Source: Alcaligenaceae bacterium SAGV5
GTDB taxonomy: Bacteria > Pseudomonadota > Gammaproteobacteria > Burkholderiales > Burkholderiaceae_B
Assembly (NCBI GenBank): GCA_009360345.1
Contig: SPDP01000001.1
Coordinates: forward strand, 1,798,001 to 1,862,000
DNA length: 64,000 nucleotides
Reading direction: 5' to 3'
The position numbers were made by a program, and so were the translations under genes. The notes under the pieces are model-generated. The model was not told the DNA's origin and did not search any database. It saw only the letters and a program-made list of their open reading frames with translations. Positions 55,972 through 64,000 of this stretch are shown one piece after another (within the stretch, counting starts at the first letter, position 1; every line of letters begins with the position of its first letter).

Positions 55972-56145
55972 CCCCTCAGCCGGGGATCCCCCCAGGAAAC
56001 CGCGGATCCGGCTCCGCCGGTCCGCCAGTTTCGCCCCCTGGGGACCCGGCGCCGGGCCGCCCCAAGGCGGGTCCCCGCCCCCTGGGGGGCTGCCGCGCAG
56101 CGGCTGGGGGCTCACCATGCCGGGCGCACGTAAGCGCGTAGGGGG
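55972..56145. repeat. Dispersed GC-rich intergenic repeat, copy C
   Basis: Fills the gap between convergent rsmE and sodC. It contains GCGGATCCGGCTCCGCCGGTCC, GGCGCCGGGCCGCCCCAAGG, GGGGGGCTGCCGCGCAGCGG and the end block TAAGCGCGTAGGGGGTCAG, which runs directly into the sodC stop. The block order is identical to copy B, with compensating changes in the stems (CTTTGCC to CTCCGCC). Confidence 0.88.
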
Positions 56146-56673
56146 TCAGATCACGCCGCAGGCCATCCTGGCGCCGCCGCCGCCCAGCGGCATGGGATGG
56201 TCCGCATGGTTGTCGCCGCCCTGGTGCACCATCAGCGACCTGCCCTGCACTTCCGACAGCTTCTTCAGTTTGGGCGCCAGCACCGGGTAATCCGCCTTGC
56301 CACTGGCGTCCACGTACAAGGCGGGCAGGTCGCCCAGGTGGCCGCCGTCGTCCCAGGGCTCGCTGTGCTTGCCCGTCTTCTTGGGGTCGTAGTGGCCGCC
56401 CGCCGCCAGCGCGGCCACCGGCTTGCCGTCCTGCTGGCCGGGATCGCAACTGGGATTCTGGTGGACGTGGAAGCCGTGAAGCCCCGGCGCGAGGCCGGTC
56501 AGCGCTGGCGTGAACACCAGGCCGTAGGGCGTCTCCCTGACCGTGACCTTGCCGATGTCCTGGCCCTTGCCCTGGGCATCCACGGTGGTCATCGGAATCG
56601 ACAGGTCGGCCAGGGCCGGCGCGCAGAGCGTGGACGTTCCCAGGAACAGCATGACTGCAATGTGATGCTTCAT
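56146..56673 (-). CDS. sodC: Cu/Zn superoxide dismutase, periplasmic
   Basis: A 175-residue secreted SodC. The signal peptide is MKHHIAVMLFLGTSTLCAPALA. Copper ligands are in LHGFHVHQNPSC and MVHQGGDNHADHP; zinc ligands in AAGGHYDPKKTGKHSEPWDDGGHLGDLP; the cysteines in NPSC and ARMACGVI form the structural disulfide. AAGGAGG precedes the ATG, so it can be translated independently of the upstream barstar gene 69 bases away. Confidence 0.97.
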   Translation of the reverse strand: MKHHIAVMLFLGTSTLCAPALADLSIPMTTVDAQGKGQDIGKVTVRETPYGLVFTPALTGLAPGLHGFHVHQNPSCDPGQQDGKPVAALAAGGHYDPKKTGKHSEPWDDGGHLGDLPALYVDASGKADYPVLAPKLKKLSEVQGRSLMVHQGGDNHADHPMPLGGGGARMACGVI

Positions 56674-56742
56674 GGATCCTCCTTGCCTTGGACGAACGAA
56701 ATACCGCTGCCTGGGATGAGCGGCCCCCGGCGGACCGCCGCT

Positions 56743-57183
56743 TCAGGCACCCAGCCGGGACGATGCGACCTCGCCGTCGGCCTTGTCCAGGACGAAGGTG
56801 AAGGCCTTGCCGTTCTCGCGCGCGAACTCGACCACATCCTCGCCCACCTGGGAAATGGCGGCCGCGTGCTCGGACAAGCCAGGATCGTCCTGGTGCAACT
56901 GGCGCAGCGCCAGCACCATGCCGGCCGGCTGATCGAGCACGGTGTCGCACAGGCAGTCGTACAAAGCGTCGAGATTGCCACCGAAATGCTCGGGAAAATC
57001 GACCGCGTTGGCGATCGCCCGCAACACCGCCGATTTGCTCTTGGCCCGCGAACAGTCGACCTCGTAGACAGCCAGCTTCAGGTGCCGCGCGGCCTCGAGC
57101 AAGGCCTTCACATCGAGATCCGGGTCAACCAGGGCACCGCCGGTCTTGAGGCATTCGTTCAGATTTCTCGCATTCGGGGACAT
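56743..57183 (-). CDS. Barstar-family ribonuclease inhibitor
   Basis: A 146-residue cytoplasmic protein with the barstar fold core: KLAVYEVDCSRAKSKSAVLRAIANAVDFPEHFGGNLDALYDCLCDTVLDQPAGMVLALRQL. The FPEHFGGNLDALYDCL helix holds the acidic residues that plug the RNase active site. It starts three bases after the stop of the RNase gene, the expected pairing of toxin and immunity protein. An extra 40-residue N-terminal part precedes the core. Confidence 0.9.
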   Translation of the reverse strand: MSPNARNLNECLKTGGALVDPDLDVKALLEAARHLKLAVYEVDCSRAKSKSAVLRAIANAVDFPEHFGGNLDALYDCLCDTVLDQPAGMVLALRQLHQDDPGLSEHAAAISQVGEDVVEFARENGKAFTFVLDKADGEVASSRLGA

Positions 57184-57186
57184 GGA

Positions 57187-57579
57187 TCACTCCTGGATGC
57201 GCCGGAACGACGCGTAGTGATCGGCGGTATACCAGTATTCCCCGCTGGTGGCGGGATCGCCCGTATCACCCTTGCCGGCGACGATACGCCGGGCGCCGCG
57301 GTTGCGCGCACCGGGCGTGGGCACGGTGTACTCGGTATAGTACCCACGCGACCGCACGGGCAAAAGGCGTTCTCGGTTATAAAACGTCACGCCGTCGCGG
57401 ACGTGCTTGAACGGCCCGCCCTGCCGGATCTGCGCCAGCACCTGGCGCGCCTCGGGCGGCAGCTCGCGGGCGTCGACCGTGCCGGGCACGGGGCCCCGCG
57501 CCCAGGCGCCGGCTCCCAGCACCAGCCATAGCAGCCCGATCGCGAGCCCGCGCAGGAAACGGCCCAGTGTCCAAGACAT
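57187..57579 (-). CDS. Secreted barnase-type (microbial RNase) ribonuclease
   Basis: A 130-residue protein with a signal peptide or N-terminal anchor (LAIGLLWLVLGAGAWA). The RNase domain reads GGPFKHVRDGVTFYNRERLLPVRSRGYYTEYTVPTPGARNRGARRIVAG and YWYTADHYASFRRI. By alignment with barnase the catalytic residues are Glu83 (YTEYTV), an Arg at 97/98 and His121 (ADHY); all are present. It would hydrolyse RNA after guanine. It is tightly linked to patatin upstream (two bases) and barstar downstream (three bases). Confidence 0.88.
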   Translation of the reverse strand: MSWTLGRFLRGLAIGLLWLVLGAGAWARGPVPGTVDARELPPEARQVLAQIRQGGPFKHVRDGVTFYNRERLLPVRSRGYYTEYTVPTPGARNRGARRIVAGKGDTGDPATSGEYWYTADHYASFRRIQE

Positions 57580-57581
57580 CG

Positions 57582-58853
57582 CTATTCCTCGTCGGTACGG
57601 AAGAAAGCCAGCACCTCATCGCTGCGGATGAGCGTATCGCCAAACCCCAGGGCGATCAACTCACGTGTGTAGCCAGGTTCAAACAACAGGTAGGACGCCA
57701 GGGACGCGCCTGTCAGCTCGCCCGGACCAGACGATACGCCCATGCCCCGCATCAGCGTGCGCATCGCCGGGGGCAGGCTGTCCAGGTGGCGGCCGGCGAT
57801 CTCATCCAGGCGCTGGCTGGGTGAGATCGATAGCACGCGGATGGGGCGCAGCGCGCCGCGCCAGCGCTCCTCGGCCGGCAGCCGCGACAGGGTCTGGTTG
57901 ATGCGCTGGATGCGCTCGATGTCGGCATCCAGGCTGTCCAGGAAGATATTGGACAAGGCATGGCCGCCGATCTGGGCCAGCGTCGGATAGGTGGGCGCCC
58001 CGGCCCTGCGCCGGGGGTCCGCCTCGGAATGGCCGCCGCCGATGATCAGCACGCGGCCGGCGCCCAGATGGATCGCGGGGCTGATGGGGGCGAGCTGCCG
58101 CATGGAACCGTCGCCGCACCACTCGGGCTCTCCGTGCACCAGCAGCCGGCGGGCCGGGAACACGAACGGGATCGCGCTGGACGCCAGCAGGTGCTCGACG
58201 CCGATCTCGGCGCGCACCGCCACGCGCAGCGAACGGCGCCACGGCTCGATCTCGTAGGCCGACTGGTAGAACGTGATGTGCTGGCCCGAGGTATAGCCGG
58301 TGGCGGCAATGGCCACCGCCTGGACCACGCCGTCGGCCAGGTTGGCGTCCAGCCGCCCGAAATCCAGCACGCCGCGCAGCAGTTCGCCCAGCGGCTGGTT
58401 GTCCAGCAGCGCGGGCTGCCTGCTCCGGCCCACGCGGGCCATCATCAGCGCGAACGACAGCATGGACAGCCATCCGCCCCCGCCGCGCACGGTGCGCAGC
58501 ACATCGGTCCGATAGACCTGGGCGGCGTGGAAATTCTCCCAGACGTCCAGCATGTGCTCGATCGTCTGCGGCAGGTGGTGGGCGCCGCAGGCCAGCACGG
58601 CCGCATTGATGGCGCCGGCCGAGGTGCCGCACAAGACGTGGAAGGGATTGGCATGCAGGCCGCCTGGACGCTCGCCCAGGATGCGGACGATGGCCTTGAG
58701 CACGCCTACCTGGTAGGCGGCGCGGGCGCCGCCGCCGGCAAGCACGAGGCCGGTGCATGCGGGCCGCAGCACCGGCACGGTGGAGGCCGCGTGCGCGGCC
58801 CCCGCGGCGGAATCAACGCCCGCCGCTGCCATCCAGGCGCGAGGCGTTGGCAT
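57582..58853 (-). CDS. Patatin-like phospholipase
   Basis: A 423-residue patatin-domain protein: glycine-rich oxyanion loop LVLAGGGARAAYQVG (about 37-50), nucleophile motif GTSAG (Ser78) and the dyad aspartate in GDGSMRQL. The long C-terminal part is alpha-helical and ends near the stop without a membrane segment. The start at 58853 overlaps the 3' end of maeB by 41 bases; a downstream start cannot be excluded. These enzymes are usually acyl hydrolases; the lipid substrate is unknown. Confidence 0.88.
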   Translation of the reverse strand: MPTPRAWMAAAGVDSAAGAAHAASTVPVLRPACTGLVLAGGGARAAYQVGVLKAIVRILGERPGGLHANPFHVLCGTSAGAINAAVLACGAHHLPQTIEHMLDVWENFHAAQVYRTDVLRTVRGGGGWLSMLSFALMMARVGRSRQPALLDNQPLGELLRGVLDFGRLDANLADGVVQAVAIAATGYTSGQHITFYQSAYEIEPWRRSLRVAVRAEIGVEHLLASSAIPFVFPARRLLVHGEPEWCGDGSMRQLAPISPAIHLGAGRVLIIGGGHSEADPRRRAGAPTYPTLAQIGGHALSNIFLDSLDADIERIQRINQTLSRLPAEERWRGALRPIRVLSISPSQRLDEIAGRHLDSLPPAMRTLMRGMGVSSGPGELTGASLASYLLFEPGYTRELIALGFGDTLIRSDEVLAFFRTDEE

Positions 58854-61134
58854 CCATGACCGTCAGCGCGGTCATGTTGATGATGCGCCGCACTGTCGAA
58901 CTGGCGGTCAGGATGTTGACCGGGGCCTTGCAGCCCAGCAGGATGGGGCCGATGGCCACGTTGTTGCCGGCCGCCGTCTTCAGCAGGTTGTAGGCGATGT
59001 TGGCCGACTCGATGGTGGGACACACCAGCAGGTTGGCTTCGCCCTTGAGCGTGCTGTCGGGCATGATGCGGTTACGGACCGCCTCATCGATGGCGCAGTC
59101 GCCATGCATTTCGCCATCCACCTCCAGCCACGGCGCGCGCTCCTGGATCAGCGCCAGGGCCTGGCGCATCTTGACCGCCGACGGCGAGTCGCTGGAGCCG
59201 AAGTTCGAATGCGACAGCAGCGCGGCCTTGGGCTCGACGCCCAGGCGCTTCATTTCCTCGGCCGCCATGATGGTGATCTCGGCCAGTTGCCCGGCGTCGG
59301 GATTCTCGTTCACGTGCGTGTCCACCAGCACCACCGTGCGCTGCGGCAGCACGAGGAAGTTCATCGCGGCGTAGACCTTGGCGCTGGCATTGCGGCCGAT
59401 GACCTCGTCGATGAACTGCAAGTGGTTGACGTAGGGGCCGACCGTGCCGCAGATCATGCCGTCGGCGTCGCCCTGGTGGACCATCATCGCGCCGATCAGC
59501 GTCAGGCGCCGGCGCATCTCGATCTTCGCGTATTCCTTGGTGATGCCCTTGCGCTTGGTCATGTCCCAGTAAGCCTGGGAATAGTTGCGGTGGCGCTCGT
59601 CGAACTCAGTGTTGGTGACCTCGACGTCCTGCCCCAGGCGCAGCCTCAGGCCCAGCTTCTCGATGCGCTTGGCCAGCACCGCCGGACGGCCGACCAGGAT
59701 GGGCCGGGCCAGTCCGTCGTCCACGACCGCCTGCACCGCGCGCAGCACGCGCTCGTCCTCGCCCTCGGTGTAGACGATGCGGGCCTTGCCGCCTTCGCGC
59801 ACCGTGCGGCGCGCCGCGCCGTACAAGGGACGCATGAAAGCGCCCGAGTGATAGACGAACTGCTGCAGCTGTTCGACGTAGGCATCCATGTCGGCGATCG
59901 GCCGCGTGGCCACGCCCGAATCCATGGCCGCGCGCGCCACGGCGGGCGCGATGCGCACGATCAGGCGCGGATCGAAGGGCTTGGGTATCAGGTATTCCGG
60001 GCCGAACGCGAGATCCGACACGTCATAGGCGGCCGCGACGATCTCGCTCTGCTCCTGGCGGGCCAGTTCGGCGATCGCATGCACGGTGGCGATCTCCATC
60101 TCGCGCGTGATGGTGGTCGCGCCCACGTCCAGGGCCCCCCGGAAGATGTACGGGAAACACAGTACGTTGTTGACCTGGTTCGGATAGTCCGAACGCCCGG
60201 TGGCGATGACGGCATCGTCGCGCACCGACTTCACGACCTCGGGCAGGATTTCCGGCGTGGGGTTGGCCAGCGCCAGGATGAGTGGCCGCTTGGCCATGGT
60301 CGCCACCATCTCCGGCTTGAGCACGCCGCCCGCTGAAAGGCCCAGGAACACATCGGCTCCGGCGATCACCTCTCCCAGCGTGCGCTTGTCCGTTTCCTGC
60401 GAGAAACGCTCCTTGTCGGGATCCATCAGCGTGGTGCGCCCCTTCCAGACCACGCCTTCGATGTCGGTCACCCAGACATTGGCCAGGGGCAGGCCCAGGT
60501 CGACCAGCAGGTTCAGGCAGGCCAGCGCCGCGGCGCCCGCGCCCGAGGCGACCAGCTTGACCTCGTCGATTTTCTTGCCGACCACGGTCAGGCCGTTCAG
60601 GACGGCGGCCGCCACGGTGATGGCCGTGCCGTGCTGGTCGTCGTGGAACACGGGGATGTTCATGCGCTGGCGGGCCTTGCGTTCGACCGCGAAGCACTCC
60701 GGCGCCTTGATGTCTTCCAGGTTGATGCCGCCGAACGTCGGCTCGAGCGCCGCGATGATGTCGACCAGCTTGTCGGGGTCGGTCTCGTTGACCTCGATGT
60801 CGAACACGTCGATGCCAGCGAATTTCTTGAACAGGACCGCCTTGCCTTCCATGACCGGCTTGGAAGCCAGCGCCCCGATCGCCCCCAGGCCCAGCACCGC
60901 CGTGCCGTTGGAGATCACGCCCACCAGGTTGCCGCGCGCGGTGTAGCGGAACGCTGCGGCGGGATCGTCGACGATGGCTTCGCACGCCGCCGCCACCCCC
61001 GGGGAATAAGCCAGGGCCAGGTCGCGCTGGTTGACGAGTTGCTTGGTCGGGGCAATGGAAATCTTGCCCGGACGGCCGTGCTCGTGATATTCGAGGGCGG
61101 CCTTGCGCAGGTTGGGGTCGAGGGGTTGAGCCAT
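58813..61134 (-). CDS. maeB: NADP-dependent malic enzyme with phosphotransacetylase-like C-terminal domain
   Basis: A 773-residue two-domain protein. The malic enzyme part (about 1-430) shows [57 protein letters not shown] and [26 protein letters not shown]; the PTA-like part (about 440-773) includes [14 protein letters not shown] and [17 protein letters not shown] [18 protein letters not shown]. It converts malate to pyruvate; the PTA domain usually binds acetyl-CoA as a regulator. ATG 61134 matches the family N terminus. Confidence 0.96.
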   Translation of the reverse strand: MAQPLDPNLRKAALEYHEHGRPGKISIAPTKQLVNQRDLALAYSPGVAAACEAIVDDPAAAFRYTARGNLVGVISNGTAVLGLGAIGALASKPVMEGKAVLFKKFAGIDVFDIEVNETDPDKLVDIIAALEPTFGGINLEDIKAPECFAVERKARQRMNIPVFHDDQHGTAITVAAAVLNGLTVVGKKIDEVKLVASGAGAAALACLNLLVDLGLPLANVWVTDIEGVVWKGRTTLMDPDKERFSQETDKRTLGEVIAGADVFLGLSAGGVLKPEMVATMAKRPLILALANPTPEILPEVVKSVRDDAVIATGRSDYPNQVNNVLCFPYIFRGALDVGATTITREMEIATVHAIAELARQEQSEIVAAAYDVSDLAFGPEYLIPKPFDPRLIVRIAPAVARAAMDSGVATRPIADMDAYVEQLQQFVYHSGAFMRPLYGAARRTVREGGKARIVYTEGEDERVLRAVQAVVDDGLARPILVGRPAVLAKRIEKLGLRLRLGQDVEVTNTEFDERHRNYSQAYWDMTKRKGITKEYAKIEMRRRLTLIGAMMVHQGDADGMICGTVGPYVNHLQFIDEVIGRNASAKVYAAMNFLVLPQRTVVLVDTHVNENPDAGQLAEITIMAAEEMKRLGVEPKAALLSHSNFGSSDSPSAVKMRQALALIQERAPWLEVDGEMHGDCAIDEAVRNRIMPDSTLKGEANLLVCPTIESANIAYNLLKTAAGNNVAIGPILLGCKAPVNILTASSTVRRIINMTALTVMDANASRLDGSGGR

Positions 61135-61203
61135 GGAAAGATAGCGCCGCGGGGCGATCACACGAAGTTATGCGAGGAGCGGATTATCCGCTCCCGGCAC
61201 GGG

Positions 61204-62127
61204 TTAGACAACCGACGAGGGGAAAACACTCCCCGCGTCGAACGTGGCCTTGACCATGGCGTCGAGCCGGTCGGCCGGGGTTTCCCGTCCCGAGGCCCGG
61301 TCTTCGCGCTCCTGGACGGACAGCACCGGCGGCGCTTCCCCGGCATCGCGCAAACGCAGCCGGAACCGGCCCGCCCAGGCCAGGGTGCCTTCGCTGCCCA
61401 GCAGGAAGTGGGCGGGGTTGGGCACCGGCTCTCCACCCGCGACGGCACGCGGCACAAGCGCGTCGATCCGGTAGCCGGCCGGCCAGACCGGCAGCTCCAG
61501 CATCGCGGCGACGGCGGAATCGGTGGCCAGCTGGAACAGGTCGGACACCAGGCGGCTGCCCGACGCGGAGCGCAGCGCCTGGGTGGACTCGACCCCGAAA
61601 GGACCCAGTTGTTCGAACGCGCCATCGGCCAGCAACACCTGGGCGGCCTCCAGGCCCGAATCCCGGCAGCGGCCCGGCAGCCAGCCGCGGGTACGCAGCA
61701 GCCAGGCCCCGATGGACTCGCGGTCGGCGCCCGCGTGCCAGCGCCACGGCGTTCCCGCCAGCCGCTCGCGCAACTCCCCCATGGAACAGCCCGCCTGCAC
61801 CACGACGGTGCCGGAACGCTCGTCGAAAGACTCGATCGCCGCCAGTTGTGACGCATCCAGCCGCAGCCAGCCGCGCTCGGCCGGCAGGACCGCCTCGCGC
61901 GCACCGGGCTGCACCAGCAGCACGCCGAATTCGCGGCATAGCGCGGCGGCGTGATAGACGTCTTCTTCCCTGGCCACGACCAGTCGAGCCCGTCCGGGCG
62001 CATCAGCCTGCGGCGTCTCGTCGCTGACCTGGCCGCGCGCCATGCGCGCCAGGCGCTGGCAGAAAGCCGGCCAAGGCGCATCGGAAAGCATGCGGGGCAG
62101 GAAGAAAGCGCGGCGGCCGGGCTTCAT
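61204..62127 (-). CDS. FAD-binding (PCMH/FAD_binding_4) domain protein, short form
   Basis: A 307-residue protein with one FAD-binding type-4 domain similar to GlcE and D-lactate dehydrogenases: LVVAREEDVYHAAALCREFGVLLVQPGAREAV, LRLDASQLAAIESFDERSGTVVVQAGCSMGELRERL and LLGSEGTLAWAGRFRLRL. The end KATFDAGSVFPSSV echoes the terminal FDP..I.NPGK of full-length enzymes (about 460 residues), so the substrate domain is much reduced. No glcD/glcF neighbours are present. Function unresolved. Confidence 0.75.
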   Translation of the reverse strand: MKPGRRAFFLPRMLSDAPWPAFCQRLARMARGQVSDETPQADAPGRARLVVAREEDVYHAAALCREFGVLLVQPGAREAVLPAERGWLRLDASQLAAIESFDERSGTVVVQAGCSMGELRERLAGTPWRWHAGADRESIGAWLLRTRGWLPGRCRDSGLEAAQVLLADGAFEQLGPFGVESTQALRSASGSRLVSDLFQLATDSAVAAMLELPVWPAGYRIDALVPRAVAGGEPVPNPAHFLLGSEGTLAWAGRFRLRLRDAGEAPPVLSVQEREDRASGRETPADRLDAMVKATFDAGSVFPSSVV

Positions 62128-62251
62128 GGCAACAGGACGGGGAGAACCATGCTTCGCATTGTAACGGCGCGGCCGACCGGACGGCCACCGGCGCCGGCCC
62201 GCGGCGCGGCGTATCATGAACGACCCGGGACGCCGACGGCCCCCCCTCCCC

Positions 62252-63430
62252 ATGACTTCCCGTTCGACCGCCATGCTTCGCCTCTCCCCCCGCATTGCCC
62301 GCATCGCTCCCTTCTATGCCATGGAGGTCGTCAAGCAGGCGGCGGCCCTGCAGGCCGCGGGCCGCGACATCGTGCAGATGAGCATAGGCGAACCCGACTT
62401 CACCGCCGTCCCGGCCGTGGTCGAGGCGCTGGAGCGCACCGCGCGCGAAGGCCGGACCCAATACACCGAGGCGGTCGGCATCGCCCCCCTGCGCGAGGCG
62501 ATCGCCGGCTTCTATCAAACGCGTTTCGGCGTGGCCGTCGATCCGGCCCGCGTCATCATCACCGCCGGCGCCTCGGGCGCGCTGCTGCTGGCCTGCACCG
62601 CGCTCGTCGACGCCGGCGCCCAGGTGCTGATGCCCGATCCGACCTATCCCGCCAACCGCCACATCGTGACCGCGGCCGGCGGCGAGCCCGTGCTGATCCC
62701 GGCCGGCCCCGGCGACCGCTTCCAGCTCGCGGCCGAACACATCCGGCGCCACTGGACGCCGCGCACCGCCGGCGTGATCGTGGCGTCGCCCGGCAACCCC
62801 ACCGGCACGTCCATCGCGCCGCAGGCGCTGGCCGAACTGATCCGCGAGGTGCGCGGCCGGCAGGGCTTCACCCTGGTCGACGAGATCTACCTGGGCCTGG
62901 GCTACGAGGGCGACCGCCGCTCGGCGCTGGCATTGGCCGACGACCTCATCATCGTCAACAGCTTCTCGAAATACTTCCACATGACCGGATGGCGCCTGGG
63001 CTGGCTGGTGGTGCCGCCGCAACTGGTCTCGGTGTTCGAGAAGCTCGCGCAGAACCTGGTCATCTGCCCGTCGACGCTGGCCCAGTACGCGGCGCTCGCG
63101 TGTTTCCAGCCCGAATCGCTCGACATCTTCGAGGCTCGCCGGGAAGCCTTCCGCCAGCGGCGCGACTATCTCCTGCCCGAGTTCGAACGCCTGGGCCTGA
63201 CGGTTCCGGTCAAGCCGGACGGCGCCTTCTATATATATAGTGATGTGCGCGCACATGCGTCCGACAGCGCGGCCTTCGCCACGCGACTGCTGCACGAGGC
63301 CGGCGTGTGCGCGGTGCCGGGACGCGATTTCGGGAATGCCGAGACCGCGTCCTATCTGCGCTTCTCGTATGCCACCGACCTGGCACGGTTGCAGGAAGGG
63401 GTGGCGCGCATGGAACGGCTGCTCCGGTAA
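62252..63430 (+). CDS. PLP-dependent class I/II aminotransferase
   Basis: A 392-residue fold-type I aminotransferase: SIGEPDFTAVPAVVEALE, TQYTEAVGIAPLREAIAGFY, GASGALLLACTALVDAG, PGNPTGTSIAP, LVDEIYLGLGYEG, the PLP lysine in NSFSKYFHMTGWRLGW and the C-terminal YLRFSYATD arginine. It is similar to broad-range aspartate/alanine-type aminotransferases; the substrate is not defined. ATG 62252 is one of three in-frame starts (62216, 62273 also possible) and none has a strong ribosome-binding site. It is divergent from the FAD-domain gene. Confidence 0.88.
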   Translation: MTSRSTAMLRLSPRIARIAPFYAMEVVKQAAALQAAGRDIVQMSIGEPDFTAVPAVVEALERTAREGRTQYTEAVGIAPLREAIAGFYQTRFGVAVDPARVIITAGASGALLLACTALVDAGAQVLMPDPTYPANRHIVTAAGGEPVLIPAGPGDRFQLAAEHIRRHWTPRTAGVIVASPGNPTGTSIAPQALAELIREVRGRQGFTLVDEIYLGLGYEGDRRSALALADDLIIVNSFSKYFHMTGWRLGWLVVPPQLVSVFEKLAQNLVICPSTLAQYAALACFQPESLDIFEARREAFRQRRDYLLPEFERLGLTVPVKPDGAFYIYSDVRAHASDSAAFATRLLHEAGVCAVPGRDFGNAETASYLRFSYATDLARLQEGVARMERLLR

Positions 63431-63459
63431 GCCGCCCGGGCCGGAGCCCGGGAACGGAC

Positions 63460-64000
63460 CTACATGACCGCGGGGGTACCGGGTTCGGTGTTCTTGACGG
63501 ACACCGCTTCCGAAGACGGATCGGTGGGAATGGGCATGGGCTTGGCGGACGCGGAACGCGCCGGCGTGGCCGGAACCGCGCCCGGCGGCAGCTCGGCGTT
63601 GACGCCCGCGGCCGAGGCCAGCCGGCGCCGTTCGGCCAGGACCCTGTCGCCATACGGGCTGGAACCGTCAGGCCCCACTCCCACGTACATGCGCAGGCCG
63701 GCCGTCAGCGAACCGCCGCGCTCGATGTATTCCTTCAGGATCGAGGCGCCGACACGGATGTTGGCCACCGGGTTCCAGGCAGCCTGGCTGCCACCGAACG
63801 GCTCGAACCGCTCGGTGTGGACCCGGGTCAGGACCTGCATCAGGCCCTGCGCGCCGACGTGGCTTTCGGCGAAGGGGTTGAAGCTGGACTCGATGGCGAT
63901 GATGGCCAGGAGCAGCAGCGGATCCAGGCCCATTTCCTGCCCCACGCCATAGGCGGTGGAAATCAGCATCCGGGTGGCCTCGTTCGAGACCCGGTATTTG
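63460..64000 (-). CDS. Lytic transglycosylase (SLT domain), C-terminal part, 5' end outside window
   Basis: The open frame runs off the window edge: KYRVSNEATRMLISTAYGVGQEMGLDPLLLLAIIAIESSFNPFAESHVGAQGLMQVL is a lysozyme-like SLT domain with the catalytic Glu in AIIAIESSFNP and the GLMQV motif. RVGASILKEYIERGGSLTAGLRMYVG follows, and the last 50 residues are Pro/Ala-rich. It cleaves peptidoglycan glycan strands. The ATG at 63969 is internal because homology continues upstream. Confidence 0.88.
   Translation of the reverse strand, partial: KYRVSNEATRMLISTAYGVGQEMGLDPLLLLAIIAIESSFNPFAESHVGAQGLMQVLTRVHTERFEPFGGSQAAWNPVANIRVGASILKEYIERGGSLTAGLRMYVGVGPDGSSPYGDRVLAERRRLASAAGVNAELPPGAVPATPARSASAKPMPIPTDPSSEAVSVKNTEPGTPAVM

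Overview
The window is GC-rich (roughly two thirds G+C by eye) with tightly packed genes. Its gene content points to a betaproteobacterium of the Alcaligenaceae, most likely Bordetella or a close relative such as Achromobacter. The indicators are several Bug-type (tripartite tricarboxylate) solute-binding proteins, IclR/GntR/LysR-controlled aromatic-acid gene clusters, a DUF1640 coiled-coil protein, and the Burkholderiales order tkt-gap-pgk-pyk-fba-purC. The genus is an inference from gene content; no rRNA is present.

Layout. 1-5.9 kb: end of polyphosphate kinase, a D-cysteine desulfhydrase remnant, then pstSCAB behind a clear Pho box. 5.9-12.4 kb: a clostripain-type lipoprotein, then metR divergent from metE and a second MetE-like methyltransferase. 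12.4-17 kb: a complete branched-chain-amino-acid-type ABC transporter with overlapping genes. 17-18.7 kb: a lower-GC, gene-poor patch with an orphan BrnA-like antitoxin, a TonB-C-domain protein and tRNA-Pro(UGG). 18.7-24.2 kb: a ProA-like dehydrogenase, an IclR regulator, a PdxH C-terminal remnant, a DUF72 protein, a flavin reductase and a lipoprotein. 24.2-26.9 kb: purE-purK-tsaC.

27-47 kb is accessory and catabolic, and it separates purEK from purC. Block one (27.0-33.7 kb) encodes a gentisate-dioxygenase-type cupin, an FAH-family hydrolase, an aconitase homologue, a Bug receptor and an IclR regulator. A canonical promoter there is overlapped by a palindrome. I propose gentisate -> maleylpyruvate -> maleate + pyruvate -> D-malate. 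Block two (37.0-46.4 kb) encodes a dihydroxyphthalate-decarboxylase-like protein, an MhpB-like extradiol dioxygenase, an alpha/beta hydrolase, an aldehyde dehydrogenase, a feruloyl-CoA hydratase/lyase homologue, a CoA transferase, two Bug receptors and a GntR regulator. It looks like a hydroxycinnamate-type pathway in which CoA is supplied by transfer rather than by a ligase. yeiH/yeiE and cnoX lie between the two blocks.

47-55 kb is the tkt-gap-pgk-pyk-fba-purC run, closed by a strong terminator. 55-64 kb holds rsmE, a sodC gene, a barstar/secreted barnase-type RNase pair, a patatin, maeB, a short FAD-domain protein, an aminotransferase and the edge of a lytic transglycosylase. Three copies of a GC-rich dispersed intergenic repeat (36.8, 48.1 and 56.0 kb) each abut the stop codon of a minus-strand gene.
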